From contig JACPUE010000047.1 in assembly GCA_016192425.1 (NCBI GenBank), forward strand, positions 1 to 38,988: a stretch of 38,988 nucleotides of DNA. Reading direction: 5' to 3'. This DNA comes from Burkholderiales bacterium. GTDB taxonomy: Bacteria; Pseudomonadota; Gammaproteobacteria; Burkholderiales; Burkholderiaceae_C. Below the pieces are notes generated by a model that was not told the origin of the DNA, did no database searches, and was given only the letters and a program-made list of their open reading frames with translations. Numbering within the stretch: position 1 is the stretch's first letter; every line of letters begins with the position of its first letter. Both the position numbers and the translations under genes were made by a program. This document shows, piece by piece, positions 17,533 through 25,128 of the stretch.

Positions 17533-18165
17533 ATGATCAATGTGGGTATCGTGGACGACCACGCGATTGTGCGCTCGGGGCTGCGCCAGTTCCTGTCCGA
17601 GCATGTGGACTTGCGCGTGGTGGGCGAGGCGGCCAACGGGCGCGAGGCCATCGACCTGGTGCACCAGCAGGACATCCAGGTGCTGGTCATGGACCTGGCC
17701 ATGCCGGGGCGCAGCGGCATCGACGTGCTGGCGCAGTTGCGCGCCAAGGCGCCGCACATGGGTATTCTGGTGCTCAGCGGCTACCCCGAGGAGCATTACG
17801 CCATCAGCCTGATCCGCCAGGGCGCCAGCGGCTACCTCAACAAGGAATGCGAGCCCGAAACGATTGTCGAGGCCATCCGCACCATTGCCCAGGGGCGCCG
17901 CTACGTGACGCCCGCCGTGGCCGACCTGCTGGCCCAGCAGTTGCACCGCAAGGAGGACGCGCCGGTGCACGAGCAGCTTTCCGAGCGTGAATTCCAGGTG
18001 TTCCTCAAGCTCGCACGCGGCGAAACGGCCGGGGACATCGCCCAGGCGCTGTCGCTGAGCGTCAAGACGGTGAGCACCTACCGCACGCGCCTGCTCGAAA
18101 AAATGGGCCTGTCCACCAACAGCGACCTGACGTACTACGCGCTCAAGAACCGTCTGATCGATTGA
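17533..18165 (+). CDS. NarL/FixJ-family response regulator
   Basis: This 210-residue protein has a receiver domain with DD at 8-9, phosphoacceptor Asp54 (VMDLAMPG), Ser82 and Lys104, followed by a LuxR-type HTH (about 149-195: LSEREFQVFLKLARG, SVKTVSTYRTRLLEKM). It is divergent from the CHASE3 kinase gene, so the two very likely form a two-component pair with a shared regulatory region at 17468-17532. Targets are unknown; the neighbouring divergent operon is a natural candidate. Confidence 0.95.
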   Translation: MINVGIVDDHAIVRSGLRQFLSEHVDLRVVGEAANGREAIDLVHQQDIQVLVMDLAMPGRSGIDVLAQLRAKAPHMGILVLSGYPEEHYAISLIRQGASGYLNKECEPETIVEAIRTIAQGRRYVTPAVADLLAQQLHRKEDAPVHEQLSEREFQVFLKLARGETAGDIAQALSLSVKTVSTYRTRLLEKMGLSTNSDLTYYALKNRLID

Positions 18166-18170
18166 AGTGA

Positions 18171-18318
18171 TGTAACACCCCCCTGAGGTGCTGCGCACCT
18201 TTCCCCCGCTCTCGCATTGCTACGCAATGCGGGCAGGGGGACGCTCCCGGCGCGGCGGGGCGGCCCTTGCGCGGGAGCCCTGGCTTGGGGCGCGCCGGTT
18301 TCATCCGCTGTGGGTGCC
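18171..18318 (+). repeat. dispersed repeat B, copy 1
   Basis: It starts TGTAACACCCCCCTGAGG just after the regulator stop. It contains a small hairpin GGTGC-TGC-GCACC, a strong hairpin CGCATTGC-TAC-GCAATGCG nested within C-rich and G-rich arms, then the block GGCGCGGCGGGGCGGCCC and TTGCGCGGGAGCCCTGGC, and ends near GGTTTCAT. The same blocks in the same order are at 32260-32412, and a shortened version at 23322-23399. The hairpins may end transcription between two convergent genes. The last ~18 bases lie in the end of the lone receiver gene. Confidence 0.8.
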
Positions 18319-18714
18319 GCGTTCGTGCAATGGATCACTGAGATGCGCCGCCAGTTCGCGGCAGTAGTCCACCAGCGCCTCGATGTCGCCCGATTTGTCG
18401 AACACCGCGTCCACACCCAGTTGGGCGCAGCGCTGGCGCATGTCGGGCGTGGCGTAGTTGCTCAGCACCACGGCGCGCTGATGCGGCAGGCGAGTGCGGC
18501 AGGCGGCGAGAACGCCCAGGCCGGTGCCCTGGCGCAGAAACACATCAACGATGACCAGATCCCATTGCGTCGCGTGGGCGTTCAACCATTGGCAGGCGGC
18601 GGCTTCGTTGTCGGCCATGCCCACGGGCTCCACGGCGGCCAGCTCCTGCAGCGTGCCGATCAGGTTCTCGCGGATGGTGGGGTTGTCTTCGACGAAGAAG
18701 GTGCGGAGCGTCAC
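18301..18714 (-). CDS. single-domain response regulator (receiver only)
   Basis: This 137-residue protein is a CheY-like receiver with acidic residues at VEDN (9-10), phosphoacceptor Asp57 in VIVDVFLRQGTG, Ser85 and Lys107 (VFDKSG), and no output domain. The start is GTG at 18714, with GAAAGG as a possible Shine-Dalgarno about 7 bases upstream. It may be a phosphate sink or act on a partner protein; the kinase is not identified, although the CHASE3 kinase is 1.4 kb away. The last few codons (ending GTHSG) lie in the tail of repeat B copy 1. It is downstream of the moeB-like gene on the same strand, 90 bases away. Confidence 0.88.
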   Translation of the reverse strand: MTLRTFFVEDNPTIRENLIGTLQELAAVEPVGMADNEAAACQWLNAHATQWDLVIVDVFLRQGTGLGVLAACRTRLPHQRAVVLSNYATPDMRQRCAQLGVDAVFDKSGDIEALVDYCRELAAHLSDPLHERGTHSG

Positions 18715-18804
18715 AGCGGCCTTTCGGGGTGCGGCGGGCTCACTCTATCGTGCCGGGGGGCGTCGGGCTGCCAGCGCAGGCAGGCGCTGCGTGTAGGCGC
18801 GTTC

Positions 18805-19572
18805 CTACCGGGCCGACGGAGTGTGGGCCATGCCGCACACCGGGCAGCCGGGGTTGCGTGCGGTGCGCAGGCTGCTCCACTCCATGCTGCGGCCGTCCAG
18901 CATCAGCAATCGCCCGGCCAGAGAGGTGCCCACGCCTGCCACGAGCTTGAGCGCCTCGGCCGCCTGCAAGGCGCCCACCACGCCCACCAGCGGTGCGAAA
19001 ACGCCCATGGTGGAGCAGGCCACTTCCTCGAACTGCGCCGCAGGGTCGAACAGGCAGGCGTAGCAGGGGGTGCCGGGCTCGCGCGGGTCGATGACGGTGA
19101 TCTGCGCATCGAAGCGGATGACCGCGCCCGCCACCAGCGGCTTGCCCAGGCGCACGCAGGCGGCGTTGACCGCTTGGCGCGTGGCGTAGTTGTCCGAGCA
19201 GTCGAGCACCACCGTGGCCTCCTGCACCAGCGTGTGCAGGCGCTGGGCATCGGCGCGCTCCTGCAGGGCGGTCACCTGCACGCCGGGGTTGATGGCCTGC
19301 ACCGCCTGCGCAGCCGATGCCACCTTGGGCTGGCCGACGCGCGCCGTGGTGTGGGCAATCTGGCGCTGCAGGTTGGTCAGGTCCACCACGTCGTGGTCCA
19401 CCAGCGTGATCCGGCCCATGCCGGCCGAGCCCAGGTACAGCGCCACGGGTGACCCCAGGCCTCCTGCGCCAATGACCAGTGCGTGCGCCGCCAGAATGCG
19501 CTCCTGCCCCTCGATGCCGACTTCGTCGAGCAGGATGTGGCGCGAGTAGCGCAGGAGCTGGTCGTCGGTCAT
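18805..19572 (-). CDS. moeB: MoeB/ThiF/HesA-family sulfur-carrier adenylyltransferase
   Basis: This 255-residue E1-like enzyme adenylates the C-terminal Gly of a ubiquitin-like sulfur carrier (MoaD or ThiS). It has the ATP-binding GAGGLGSPVALYLGSAG, the LTNLQRQIAH helix, LDCSDNYATRQAVN, and two CxxC zinc pairs (CYAC and CPVC). It has no C-terminal rhodanese domain, so it is of the short MoeB/ThiF type. No molybdopterin or thiamine genes adjoin it, so MoeB versus ThiF cannot be settled from context. It is downstream of ctpA, separated by a terminator. Confidence 0.88.
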   Translation of the reverse strand: MTDDQLLRYSRHILLDEVGIEGQERILAAHALVIGAGGLGSPVALYLGSAGMGRITLVDHDVVDLTNLQRQIAHTTARVGQPKVASAAQAVQAINPGVQVTALQERADAQRLHTLVQEATVVLDCSDNYATRQAVNAACVRLGKPLVAGAVIRFDAQITVIDPREPGTPCYACLFDPAAQFEEVACSTMGVFAPLVGVVGALQAAEALKLVAGVGTSLAGRLLMLDGRSMEWSSLRTARNPGCPVCGMAHTPSAR

Positions 19573-19593
19573 GGTGTGGTGGGCCAGGGACAG

Positions 19594-19621
19594 AAAAAAG
19601 GGCCGGTGTGCAACCGGCCCC
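19594..19621 (-). terminator. Rho-independent terminator after ctpA
   Basis: On the minus strand a stem GGGCCGGT / ACCGGCCC with a 5-base loop (19600-19620) is followed by a run of six T. It lies after the ctpA stop and before the moeB-like gene, and so should end the gpmA/ctpA transcript. Confidence 0.85.
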
Positions 19622-19667
19622 GGTGGACGAAGGCAGTAAGGGCGATGCTGTTCAGCGTTGCGCCTGC

Positions 19668-21104
19668 TTACTGCTCCTTCTTCTCTTCCTTGCGTTCGGT
19701 CTGGGTCTTGCTGACGAGCACGGGCTTGCCACGCAGGCGGTTCAGGGCCTGGGCGAGCTGGAAGTCCTTGTCGGTGCCGAACTCGGGGAGCTTGCGCTCG
19801 GAAAGGGGCTTCTTGGCCTCTTCTTCCAGGCGCTTGCGGGCTTCTTCGCGGGCCTTCTCGCGCTCGGGGTCGGGTTTTTCTTCGCTCTGGCCGTTGCCCA
19901 GGTGCTTCTCCAGGTCGGCCTCGCGCATGCGCAGGGCGGCAAAGGGGCTGCCCTCGGCGGTTTCATCCACCATCACGTCGGGCACGATGCCGCGCGCCTG
20001 GATGGATTTGCCGCTGGGGGTGTAGTAGCGGGCCGTGGTCAGCTTGATGCCGGTGTCCGGGCCCAGCGGGCGCACGGTTTGCACCGAGCCCTTGCCGAAG
20101 GTCTGGCTGCCCATCACGGTGGCGCGCTTGTGGTCTTGCAGGGCGCCAGCCACGATCTCGCTGGCCGAGGCCGAGCCTTCGTTGACCAGCACCACCAGCG
20201 GCACCTTCTTGAGCGCCGCAGGCAGGCGCTTGAGCGGGTCGCTGCTGCCCCGGCGGACGTAATAATCGGGCGCGGCCTTGAAGGTGGCCTTGCTCTCGGC
20301 GAGCTGGCCATTGGTCGATACGACGACCGCATCGGCGGGCAGGAAGGCCGCAGAAATGGCCACCGCCGCGTCGAGCAGGCCGCCGGGGTCGTTGCGCAGA
20401 TCGAGCACCAGGCCCTTGAGCTGCGGATCCTGCTTGTACAGTTCTTCGACCTTGCGCACGAAATCATCCACCGTGCGCTCCTGGAACTGCGACAGTCGAA
20501 CCCAGCCGTAGCCGGGCTCGACCATCTTGCCCTTGACGGACTGGGTCTTGATCTCTTCGCGTGTGATCGTGACGGCAAAGGTGCGGTTTTCTTCCTTGCG
20601 GAAGATGGTGAGCTGCACCTTGGTGTCGGGCTGGCCGCGCATGCGCTTGACGGCTTCGTTCAGGCTCAGGCCCTTGACGGCGGTGTCGTCGATCTTGGTG
20701 ATCAGGTCGTTGGTCTTGAGGCCGGCGCGGAAGGCGGGCGAGCCTTCGATGGGCGAGACGACTTTGATCAGGCCGTCTTCCTGCGTGATTTCGATGCCCA
20801 CCCCGACGAACTTGCCCGTGGTGCCTTCGCGGAATTCGGCAAAGGACTTCTTGTCGAAGTACTGCGAGTGCGGATCAAGGCTGGCCACCATGCCCGAAAT
20901 GGCATCGGTGATGAGCTTCTTGTCGTCCACCGGCTCCACATAGTCGGTCTTGACAAGGCCGAACACGGCGGCAAGTTGCTGGATTTCTTCCAGCGGCAAG
21001 GGTGCCATGCTGCCACGCGCCATGGTTTGCAGCGATACCGTGGTCAGCGCGCCTGCGAGCGCGCCGACGGATACCCACCCTGCGATTTTCAGTTTCTGGC
21101 CCAT
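19668..21104 (-). CDS. ctpA: carboxyl-terminal processing peptidase (S41, CtpA type)
   Basis: This 478-residue serine peptidase is exported through an N-terminal helix (about 8-28, AGWVSVGALAGALTTVSL) that acts as signal peptide or anchor. It has a PDZ domain (about 95-180) and the S41 catalytic region with Ser313 (NEGSASASEIVAG) and Lys338 (SQTFGKGSVQT), 25 residues apart as in the family. The C-terminal ~70 residues are highly charged, with EREKAREEARKRLEEEAKK, probably a helix. It trims periplasmic substrates, often cell-wall hydrolases or their adaptors. The ATG at 21104 is chosen because it gives the signal sequence; the frame stays open upstream. gpmA precedes it on the same strand, 127 bases away. 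Confidence 0.95.
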   Translation of the reverse strand: MGQKLKIAGWVSVGALAGALTTVSLQTMARGSMAPLPLEEIQQLAAVFGLVKTDYVEPVDDKKLITDAISGMVASLDPHSQYFDKKSFAEFREGTTGKFVGVGIEITQEDGLIKVVSPIEGSPAFRAGLKTNDLITKIDDTAVKGLSLNEAVKRMRGQPDTKVQLTIFRKEENRTFAVTITREEIKTQSVKGKMVEPGYGWVRLSQFQERTVDDFVRKVEELYKQDPQLKGLVLDLRNDPGGLLDAAVAISAAFLPADAVVVSTNGQLAESKATFKAAPDYYVRRGSSDPLKRLPAALKKVPLVVLVNEGSASASEIVAGALQDHKRATVMGSQTFGKGSVQTVRPLGPDTGIKLTTARYYTPSGKSIQARGIVPDVMVDETAEGSPFAALRMREADLEKHLGNGQSEEKPDPEREKAREEARKRLEEEAKKPLSERKLPEFGTDKDFQLAQALNRLRGKPVLVSKTQTERKEEKKEQ

Positions 21105-21231
21105 ACGTTTAATGGTTGGTGGACAAGTTCTTGCCTCAGACCGGGTCAATATACACCTTGGAAGGGCACAGCCCGCGCCGGTTCCTGCGCGGGTGCTCAC
21201 TTTTTGCAGCGCTTGTCTTTTTTCGGTGGGC

Positions 21232-21975
21232 TCAGGCCTTGCCCTGGGTGGCCACCGCAGCGGCAGCTTTGGCGGCGGCCTCTGCATCGCCCAGATAGTA
21301 GTGGCGAATGGGGCGCAGGTCGGCGTCCAGTTCGTACACCAGAGGAATTCCGTTGGGAATGTTCAGGCCGACGATGTCCTGGTCGGAGATGCCGTCCAGG
21401 TACTTGACCAGCGCGCGGATGGAATTGCCGTGCGCCGCCACCAGCACGCGCTGGCCCGCACGGATGCTGGGCGCCATGGTGTCGTTCCAGAAGGGCAGGA
21501 CGCGGGCCACGGTGTCCTGGAGGCATTCGGTCAGCGGCACCTGGGATGCGTCCAGGTCGGCGTAGCGGCGGTCGTTGCGCTCGCTGCGCGGGTCTTGCGG
21601 CTCCAGCGCAGGCGGGGGCGTGTCGTAGCTGCGGCGCCAGACCAGCACCTGCTCGTCGCCGTACTGCTTGGCCATGTCGGTCTTGTTCAGGCCCTGCAGT
21701 GCGCCGTAGTGGCGCTCGTTCAGGCGCCAGCTCTTTTGCACGGGCAGCCAGGTGCGATCCATTTCGTCCAGGCAGTACCACAGGGTGTGGATGGCGCGCT
21801 TGAGCACGCTGGTGTAGCACAGGTCAAAGTCGTAGCCCTCGGCCTTGAGCAGCTTGCCTGCCGACATGGCCTGGGACACGCCGGTGGGGGTCAGGTCCAC
21901 ATCGGTCCAGCCGGTGAAGCGGTTTTCCAGGTTCCAGGTGGATTCGCCGTGGCGGATCAGAACGAGTTTGTGCAT
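21232..21975 (-). CDS. gpmA: 2,3-bisphosphoglycerate-dependent phosphoglycerate mutase
   Basis: This 247-residue glycolytic enzyme interconverts 3- and 2-phosphoglycerate. The N-terminal [17 protein letters not shown] carries the phosphohistidine, and the [14 protein letters not shown] and [15 protein letters not shown] motifs complete the active site. The length matches the cofactor-dependent enzyme. It is divergent from the rhodanese-grxC-secB-gpsA cluster (72 bases between starts). A GC-rich inverted repeat without a T-run lies in the 127-base gap to ctpA. Confidence 0.97.
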   Translation of the reverse strand: MHKLVLIRHGESTWNLENRFTGWTDVDLTPTGVSQAMSAGKLLKAEGYDFDLCYTSVLKRAIHTLWYCLDEMDRTWLPVQKSWRLNERHYGALQGLNKTDMAKQYGDEQVLVWRRSYDTPPPALEPQDPRSERNDRRYADLDASQVPLTECLQDTVARVLPFWNDTMAPSIRAGQRVLVAAHGNSIRALVKYLDGISDQDIVGLNIPNGIPLVYELDADLRPIRHYYLGDAEAAAKAAAAVATQGKA

Positions 21976-22046
21976 GGTGTCCCTTGGGCAAGCAGGTCGA
22001 AACCCGGCATTTTAGAATCGCCCGATCTGACACCCCAAGGAATATC

Positions 22047-22454
22047 GTGAATTTCATCGTCGAGAACTGGTATCTGTTCCTCCTGGCCTTTGTTTCGGGG
22101 GGGATGCTATTCCTGCCCATGCTCAAGTCGGGCGCGAACGGACTGTCCCCTGCCGCAGCCGTGCTGCTGGTCAACCGCGAGAAGGCCGTGCTCATCGATG
22201 TGTGCGGGGCCGACGAGTACGCCGAAGGCCACGCTGGCGGCGCCAGGAACGTGCCGGTCAACGAGATCGAAGAGCGTCTGCCCTCGGTGGTCAAGAACAA
22301 GGCGTTGCCGGTCGTCATGGTGTGCGCCAGCGGCGCGCGCGCCACGCGTGCGGCCATCATGGCCCGGCGCCTGGGCTACGAGAACGTGCAGGTGCTCGCC
22401 GGAGGCACCAAGGCCTGGAAGGAAGCGGGCCTGCCCATCGAGAAGAAAGCCTGA
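22047..22454 (+). CDS. membrane-anchored single-domain rhodanese (YibN-like)
   Basis: This 135-residue protein has an N-terminal membrane helix (about 6-25) and one rhodanese domain with Cys93 in VMVCASGARATRA, which fits an active CxxGxR loop, and LAGGTKAWKEAGLP at the end. I choose the GTG start at 22047 because AAGGA lies about 6 bases upstream and the longer frame adds residues with no family resemblance. The order rhodanese-grxC-secB-gpsA equals yibN-grxC-secB-gpsA of E. coli, which supports the assignment. It likely moves persulfide sulfur near the membrane; the true partner is not known. Confidence 0.9.
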   Translation: MNFIVENWYLFLLAFVSGGMLFLPMLKSGANGLSPAAAVLLVNREKAVLIDVCGADEYAEGHAGGARNVPVNEIEERLPSVVKNKALPVVMVCASGARATRAAIMARRLGYENVQVLAGGTKAWKEAGLPIEKKA

Positions 22455-22482
22455 TTTGCCCACCACCGCGAAGGATCCTGCC

Positions 22483-22743
22483 ATGCAAGCCGTCAAGATG
22501 TACACCACCGCCGTCTGCCCGTACTGCGTGCGCGCCAAGCAGCTGCTCAAGGCGCGTGGGGTCGAGAGCATTGAAGAAATCCGTATCGACACCAACCCGC
22601 AGGAGCGTGAGCGCATGATGGAAACCACCGGGCGGCGCACCGTGCCGCAGATCTTCATCGGGGACACCCATGTGGGGGGCTGCGACGACCTCATGGCCCT
22701 GGACGCACGCGGCGGGCTGCTGCCCCTGCTGGGCGCTGCATAA
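22483..22743 (+). CDS. grxC: glutaredoxin 3
   Basis: This 86-residue dithiol glutaredoxin has the active site CPYC (residues 12-15), the cis-Pro motif RRTVPQIFIG and the glutathione-binding GGCDDLMALD. It reduces disulfides using glutathione in the cytoplasm. It is 28 bases after the rhodanese gene, with AAGGA before the ATG, and followed by a terminator-like hairpin before secB. Confidence 0.96.
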   Translation: MQAVKMYTTAVCPYCVRAKQLLKARGVESIEEIRIDTNPQERERMMETTGRRTVPQIFIGDTHVGGCDDLMALDARGGLLPLLGAA

Positions 22744-22757
22744 TCCCCTGTTTCGCG

Positions 22758-22793
22758 CCCGCAGCGGGAAAGTTTCCTGCCGCGGGTCTTTTT
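22758..22793 (+). terminator. terminator-like hairpin between grxC and secB
   Basis: CCCGCAGCGGGAA (22758-22770) can pair with TTCCTGCCGCGGG (22774-22786) with two mismatches, followed by TCTTTTT. It would end the rhodanese-grxC transcript or reduce read-through into secB, in a cluster otherwise expected to be one operon. Confidence 0.65.
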
Positions 22794-22838
22794 GTGGCCT
22801 GGCAGTGTGCCGGGCCTGGTTTGAGCTGAAAGAATCCC

Positions 22839-23306
22839 ATGGCCGATCAAGACACCTCCAATGCCCCCGTGTTTCAACTCCAACGCGTGTATCTCAAGGA
22901 TCTGTCGCTGGAGCAGCCCAACTCCCCCGCGATCCTGCTGGAGCAACAGAGCCCCAGCGCCGATATTCAAATTGGCGTAGAGGCCGCGCCTGTCGCAGAT
23001 GGTGTTTTCGAGATCTGTGTGACGGCTACCGTTCAAACCAAGATTCAGGACAAGACCGTGTTCCTGGTGGAAGCCAAGCAGGCGGGCATTTTTGAAATCC
23101 GCAACGTCTCGCAGGAGCAGCTGAACTCCGCGATCGGCATGGCTTGCCCGCAGATCGTGTACCCCTACCTGCGTGGCAACGTGGCCGATGTGATCAACCG
23201 CGCAGGCTTCCCGCCCGTGCACCTGGCAGAAATCAACTTCCAGGCCATGTATGCGCAGCAACAGATGCAGGCTGCTGACGCATCTTCGTCGCCGCTGCCG
23301 CAGTAA
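22839..23306 (+). CDS. secB: protein-export chaperone SecB
   Basis: This 155-residue cytoplasmic tetrameric chaperone holds pre-proteins unfolded and hands them to SecA. It shows the family start [35 protein letters not shown], and the [16 protein letters not shown] segment. Length and sequence are typical for betaproteobacteria. It lies between grxC and gpsA, a conserved neighbourhood. The ATG at 22839 gives the expected N terminus. Confidence 0.97.
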   Translation: MADQDTSNAPVFQLQRVYLKDLSLEQPNSPAILLEQQSPSADIQIGVEAAPVADGVFEICVTATVQTKIQDKTVFLVEAKQAGIFEIRNVSQEQLNSAIGMACPQIVYPYLRGNVADVINRAGFPPVHLAEINFQAMYAQQQMQAADASSSPLPQ

Positions 23307-23321
23307 TTTTTTGGTCTGAGG

Positions 23322-23399
23322 TGAAACACCCCCCTGAGTCGCCTTCGGCGCCTGGCCTGGGGCGCGCCGGTTTCATGCGTTGCGGGTGGTGCAAGCACC
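23322..23399 (+). repeat. dispersed repeat B, copy 2 (shortened)
   Basis: It starts TGAAACACCCCCCTGAG, has a small hairpin CGCC-TTC-GGCG, then joins directly to CTGGCCTGGGGCGCGCCGG and TTTCATGCGTTGCGGGTG. Compared with copies at 18171 and 32260 the middle block is missing, which looks like a deletion between the C-rich and G-rich arms. It fills the secB-gpsA gap. Confidence 0.75.
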
Positions 23400-23410
23400 A
23401 TGAAAAACTG

Positions 23411-23425
23411 CTATGAAAATCATAG
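23411..23425 (+). repeat. palindrome over the gpsA start codon, resembling repeat A module 1
   Basis: CTATGA-AAA-TCATAG is a perfect 6-bp inverted repeat containing the gpsA ATG (23413). With one flanking base it reads GCTATGAAAATCATAG, close to GCTATAAAAATAATAG, the first hairpin of repeat A elsewhere in the window. The same bases encode the family-typical start MKIIV, so the resemblance may be chance. Confidence 0.5.
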
Positions 23426-24429
23426 TTCTTGGCGCCGGGGCCTGGGGTACGGCCGTGGCCATCAGTGCTGCACGCCATCCAGAGGGCCATGGCGTGGTTC
23501 TTTGGGCGCGCAGTGCCGAGCAGGCTGCGCACCTGCAGGCGGCCCGCAGCAACGCACGCTACCTGCCCGGCGTGGGCCTGCCCGACGGGCTGGCGGTGGT
23601 CAGCGGCCCGGTGCCCGAGGCCGTGGCCGGTGCGGCGCTGGTGATCGTTGCTACCCCCATGGCCGCGCTGCGGGGCATGCTGGGGCAGTTGCGCGGCTGT
23701 GCCGTGCCGGTGGCCTGGCTGTGCAAGGGGTTTGAGGCGGCGCAGGCCGAGGGCGTGCCCGGCCTGCTGGCCCACGAGGTGCGCGCGCAGGTGGCTCCCG
23801 AGCTGCGTGCTGGCGTACTCAGCGGCCCCAGCTTTGCCCAGGAAGTGGCGCTGGCCCAACCCACCGCGCTGGTGGCCGCCAGCGAACACGCCGATGTGCG
23901 CGACATGCTGGTGCGCGCCTTCCACAGCCCCAGCCTGCGCGTCTATGCCAACGACGACATCGTGGGCGTGGAAGTGGGCGGTGCCGTCAAGAACGTGCTG
24001 TCCATTGCCACCGGCCTGTGCGACGGCCTGCAATTGGGTCTGAATGCACGGGCGGCGCTCATCACGCGCGGACTGGCCGAAATCACCCGCCTGGGCTTGG
24101 CCCTGGGCGCACGGGCCGAGACCTTCATGGGCCTGTCGGGCCTGGGCGACCTGGTGCTGACCGCCACCGGCGACCTCTCGCGCAACCGGCGCGTGGGCTT
24201 GCTGCTGGCGCAGGGGCAGACTTTGCAGCAGGCCGTGGACTCACTCGGCCACGTGGCCGAAGGGGTTTACAGCGCACGCACCGTGGTGCAGCGCGCACGC
24301 CTTCTGGGCGTGGAAATGCCCATCAGCGAAGCCGTGGTGGCCTTGCTCGATGGCCGCTTGCGCCCCGCGCAGGCCGTGGCTGCGCTCATGGAGCGCGGCC
24401 CCAAAGATGAAGGTCCAGGCAGTCAGTGA
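23413..24429 (+). CDS. gpsA: glycerol-3-phosphate dehydrogenase [NAD(P)+]
   Basis: This 338-residue enzyme reduces dihydroxyacetone phosphate to sn-glycerol 3-phosphate for phospholipid synthesis. It begins with the nucleotide-binding [16 protein letters not shown] and has [18 protein letters not shown] with the catalytic Lys, and the [11 protein letters not shown] substrate-site motif. The ATG at 23413 places the Rossmann loop at the very start, as in the family. An out-of-frame ATG at 23400 precedes it. It ends the rhodanese-grxC-secB-gpsA cluster and converges with the pseudouridine synthase gene, 21 bases between stops. Confidence 0.96.
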   Translation: MKIIVLGAGAWGTAVAISAARHPEGHGVVLWARSAEQAAHLQAARSNARYLPGVGLPDGLAVVSGPVPEAVAGAALVIVATPMAALRGMLGQLRGCAVPVAWLCKGFEAAQAEGVPGLLAHEVRAQVAPELRAGVLSGPSFAQEVALAQPTALVAASEHADVRDMLVRAFHSPSLRVYANDDIVGVEVGGAVKNVLSIATGLCDGLQLGLNARAALITRGLAEITRLGLALGARAETFMGLSGLGDLVLTATGDLSRNRRVGLLLAQGQTLQQAVDSLGHVAEGVYSARTVVQRARLLGVEMPISEAVVALLDGRLRPAQAVAALMERGPKDEGPGSQ

Positions 24430-24450
24430 GACGTGGAGCTTTGCGCCACC

Positions 24451-25128
24451 CTACCGTCTGCAAAATGCGTTGCCCATGCCAGGGCTCCCGCGCAAGGGCC
24501 GTCCCGCCGCGCTGGGTGTCTCCGCTATTTCGCGCCACTGTCCTGGCTCCAGGCTGTCCAAGGCCCATGGCCCGATGCGCACGCGCACCAGGCGCAGCGT
24601 GGGCAGGCCCACGGCGGCGGTCATGCGGCGCACCTGGCGGTTGCGGCCCTCGCGGATGGTGAGTTCCAGCCATGCTGTTGGAATACTCTGGCGCACCCGG
24701 ATGGGCGGCTGGCGCTCCCACAGTGCGGGCGGCTGGGCCAGGCACTGCGCCTGGGCGGGCAGGGTGGGGCCGTCGTTCAGCAGCACACCCTGGCGCAGGG
24801 TTTCCAGCTGGGCCTCGCTGGGCGCGCCTTCCACCTGTACCCAGTAGGTCTTGGGCAGCTTGTGGCGCGGGTCGGCAATGTGTGCCTGCAGGCGCCCGTC
24901 ATTGGTCAGCAGCAGCAGGCCTTCGCTGTCGGCATCGAGGCGCCCGGCCACGTAGACGCCGGGCACATCGATGTAGTCCTTGAGCCCTTGCCAACGCCCT
25001 TCGGGGGTGAACTGGCTCAGCACGCCCCAGGGCTTGTTGAAGCACAGCAGCCTGGGGGCAGCGTCGGCGCCATCGGCGCGGCCCGGGCGTGGCCTGGGCG
25101 GAAGGTGCAGGCGGGGACGGGCGCTCAT
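24451..25128 (-). CDS. rluE: 23S rRNA pseudouridine synthase, RluE-like
   Basis: This 225-residue protein belongs to the RsuA/RluB/E/F family that makes pseudouridine in rRNA. It lacks the S4 RNA-binding domain of RsuA and RluB, as RluE does. It shows LLCFNKPWGVLSQFTPEGR, the catalytic-Asp motif VAGRLDADSEGLLLLTNDG, LTIREGRNRQVRRMTAAVG and an ending GPWALDSLEPGQWREI like RluE. The last ~24 residues after WREIAE are extra and are encoded by a fragment of repeat B. The ATG at 25128 overlaps the M23 peptidase stop (ATGA). RluE acts on U2457 in E. coli; the site here is inferred from homology. Confidence 0.88.
   Translation of the reverse strand: MSARPRLHLPPRPRPGRADGADAAPRLLCFNKPWGVLSQFTPEGRWQGLKDYIDVPGVYVAGRLDADSEGLLLLTNDGRLQAHIADPRHKLPKTYWVQVEGAPSEAQLETLRQGVLLNDGPTLPAQAQCLAQPPALWERQPPIRVRQSIPTAWLELTIREGRNRQVRRMTAAVGLPTLRLVRVRIGPWALDSLEPGQWREIAETPSAAGRPLRGSPGMGNAFCRR
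24474..24516 (-). repeat. dispersed repeat B, partial copy within the 3' end of the rluE-like gene
   Basis: On the minus strand CAGCGCGGCGGGACGGCCC followed by TTGCGCGGGAGCCCTGGC is nearly identical to the central block of repeat B at 18256-18290 and to 32361-32384. It is read in frame and supplies about 15 codons near the end of the gene. Confidence 0.75.

Noticed and set aside
21105-21231. Promoter or terminator in the gpmA-ctpA gap
   Set aside because: A GC-rich inverted repeat (CCCGCGC/GCGCGGG) and a TTGACC hexamer are present, but there is no T-run and no matching -10 box, so neither call is supported.
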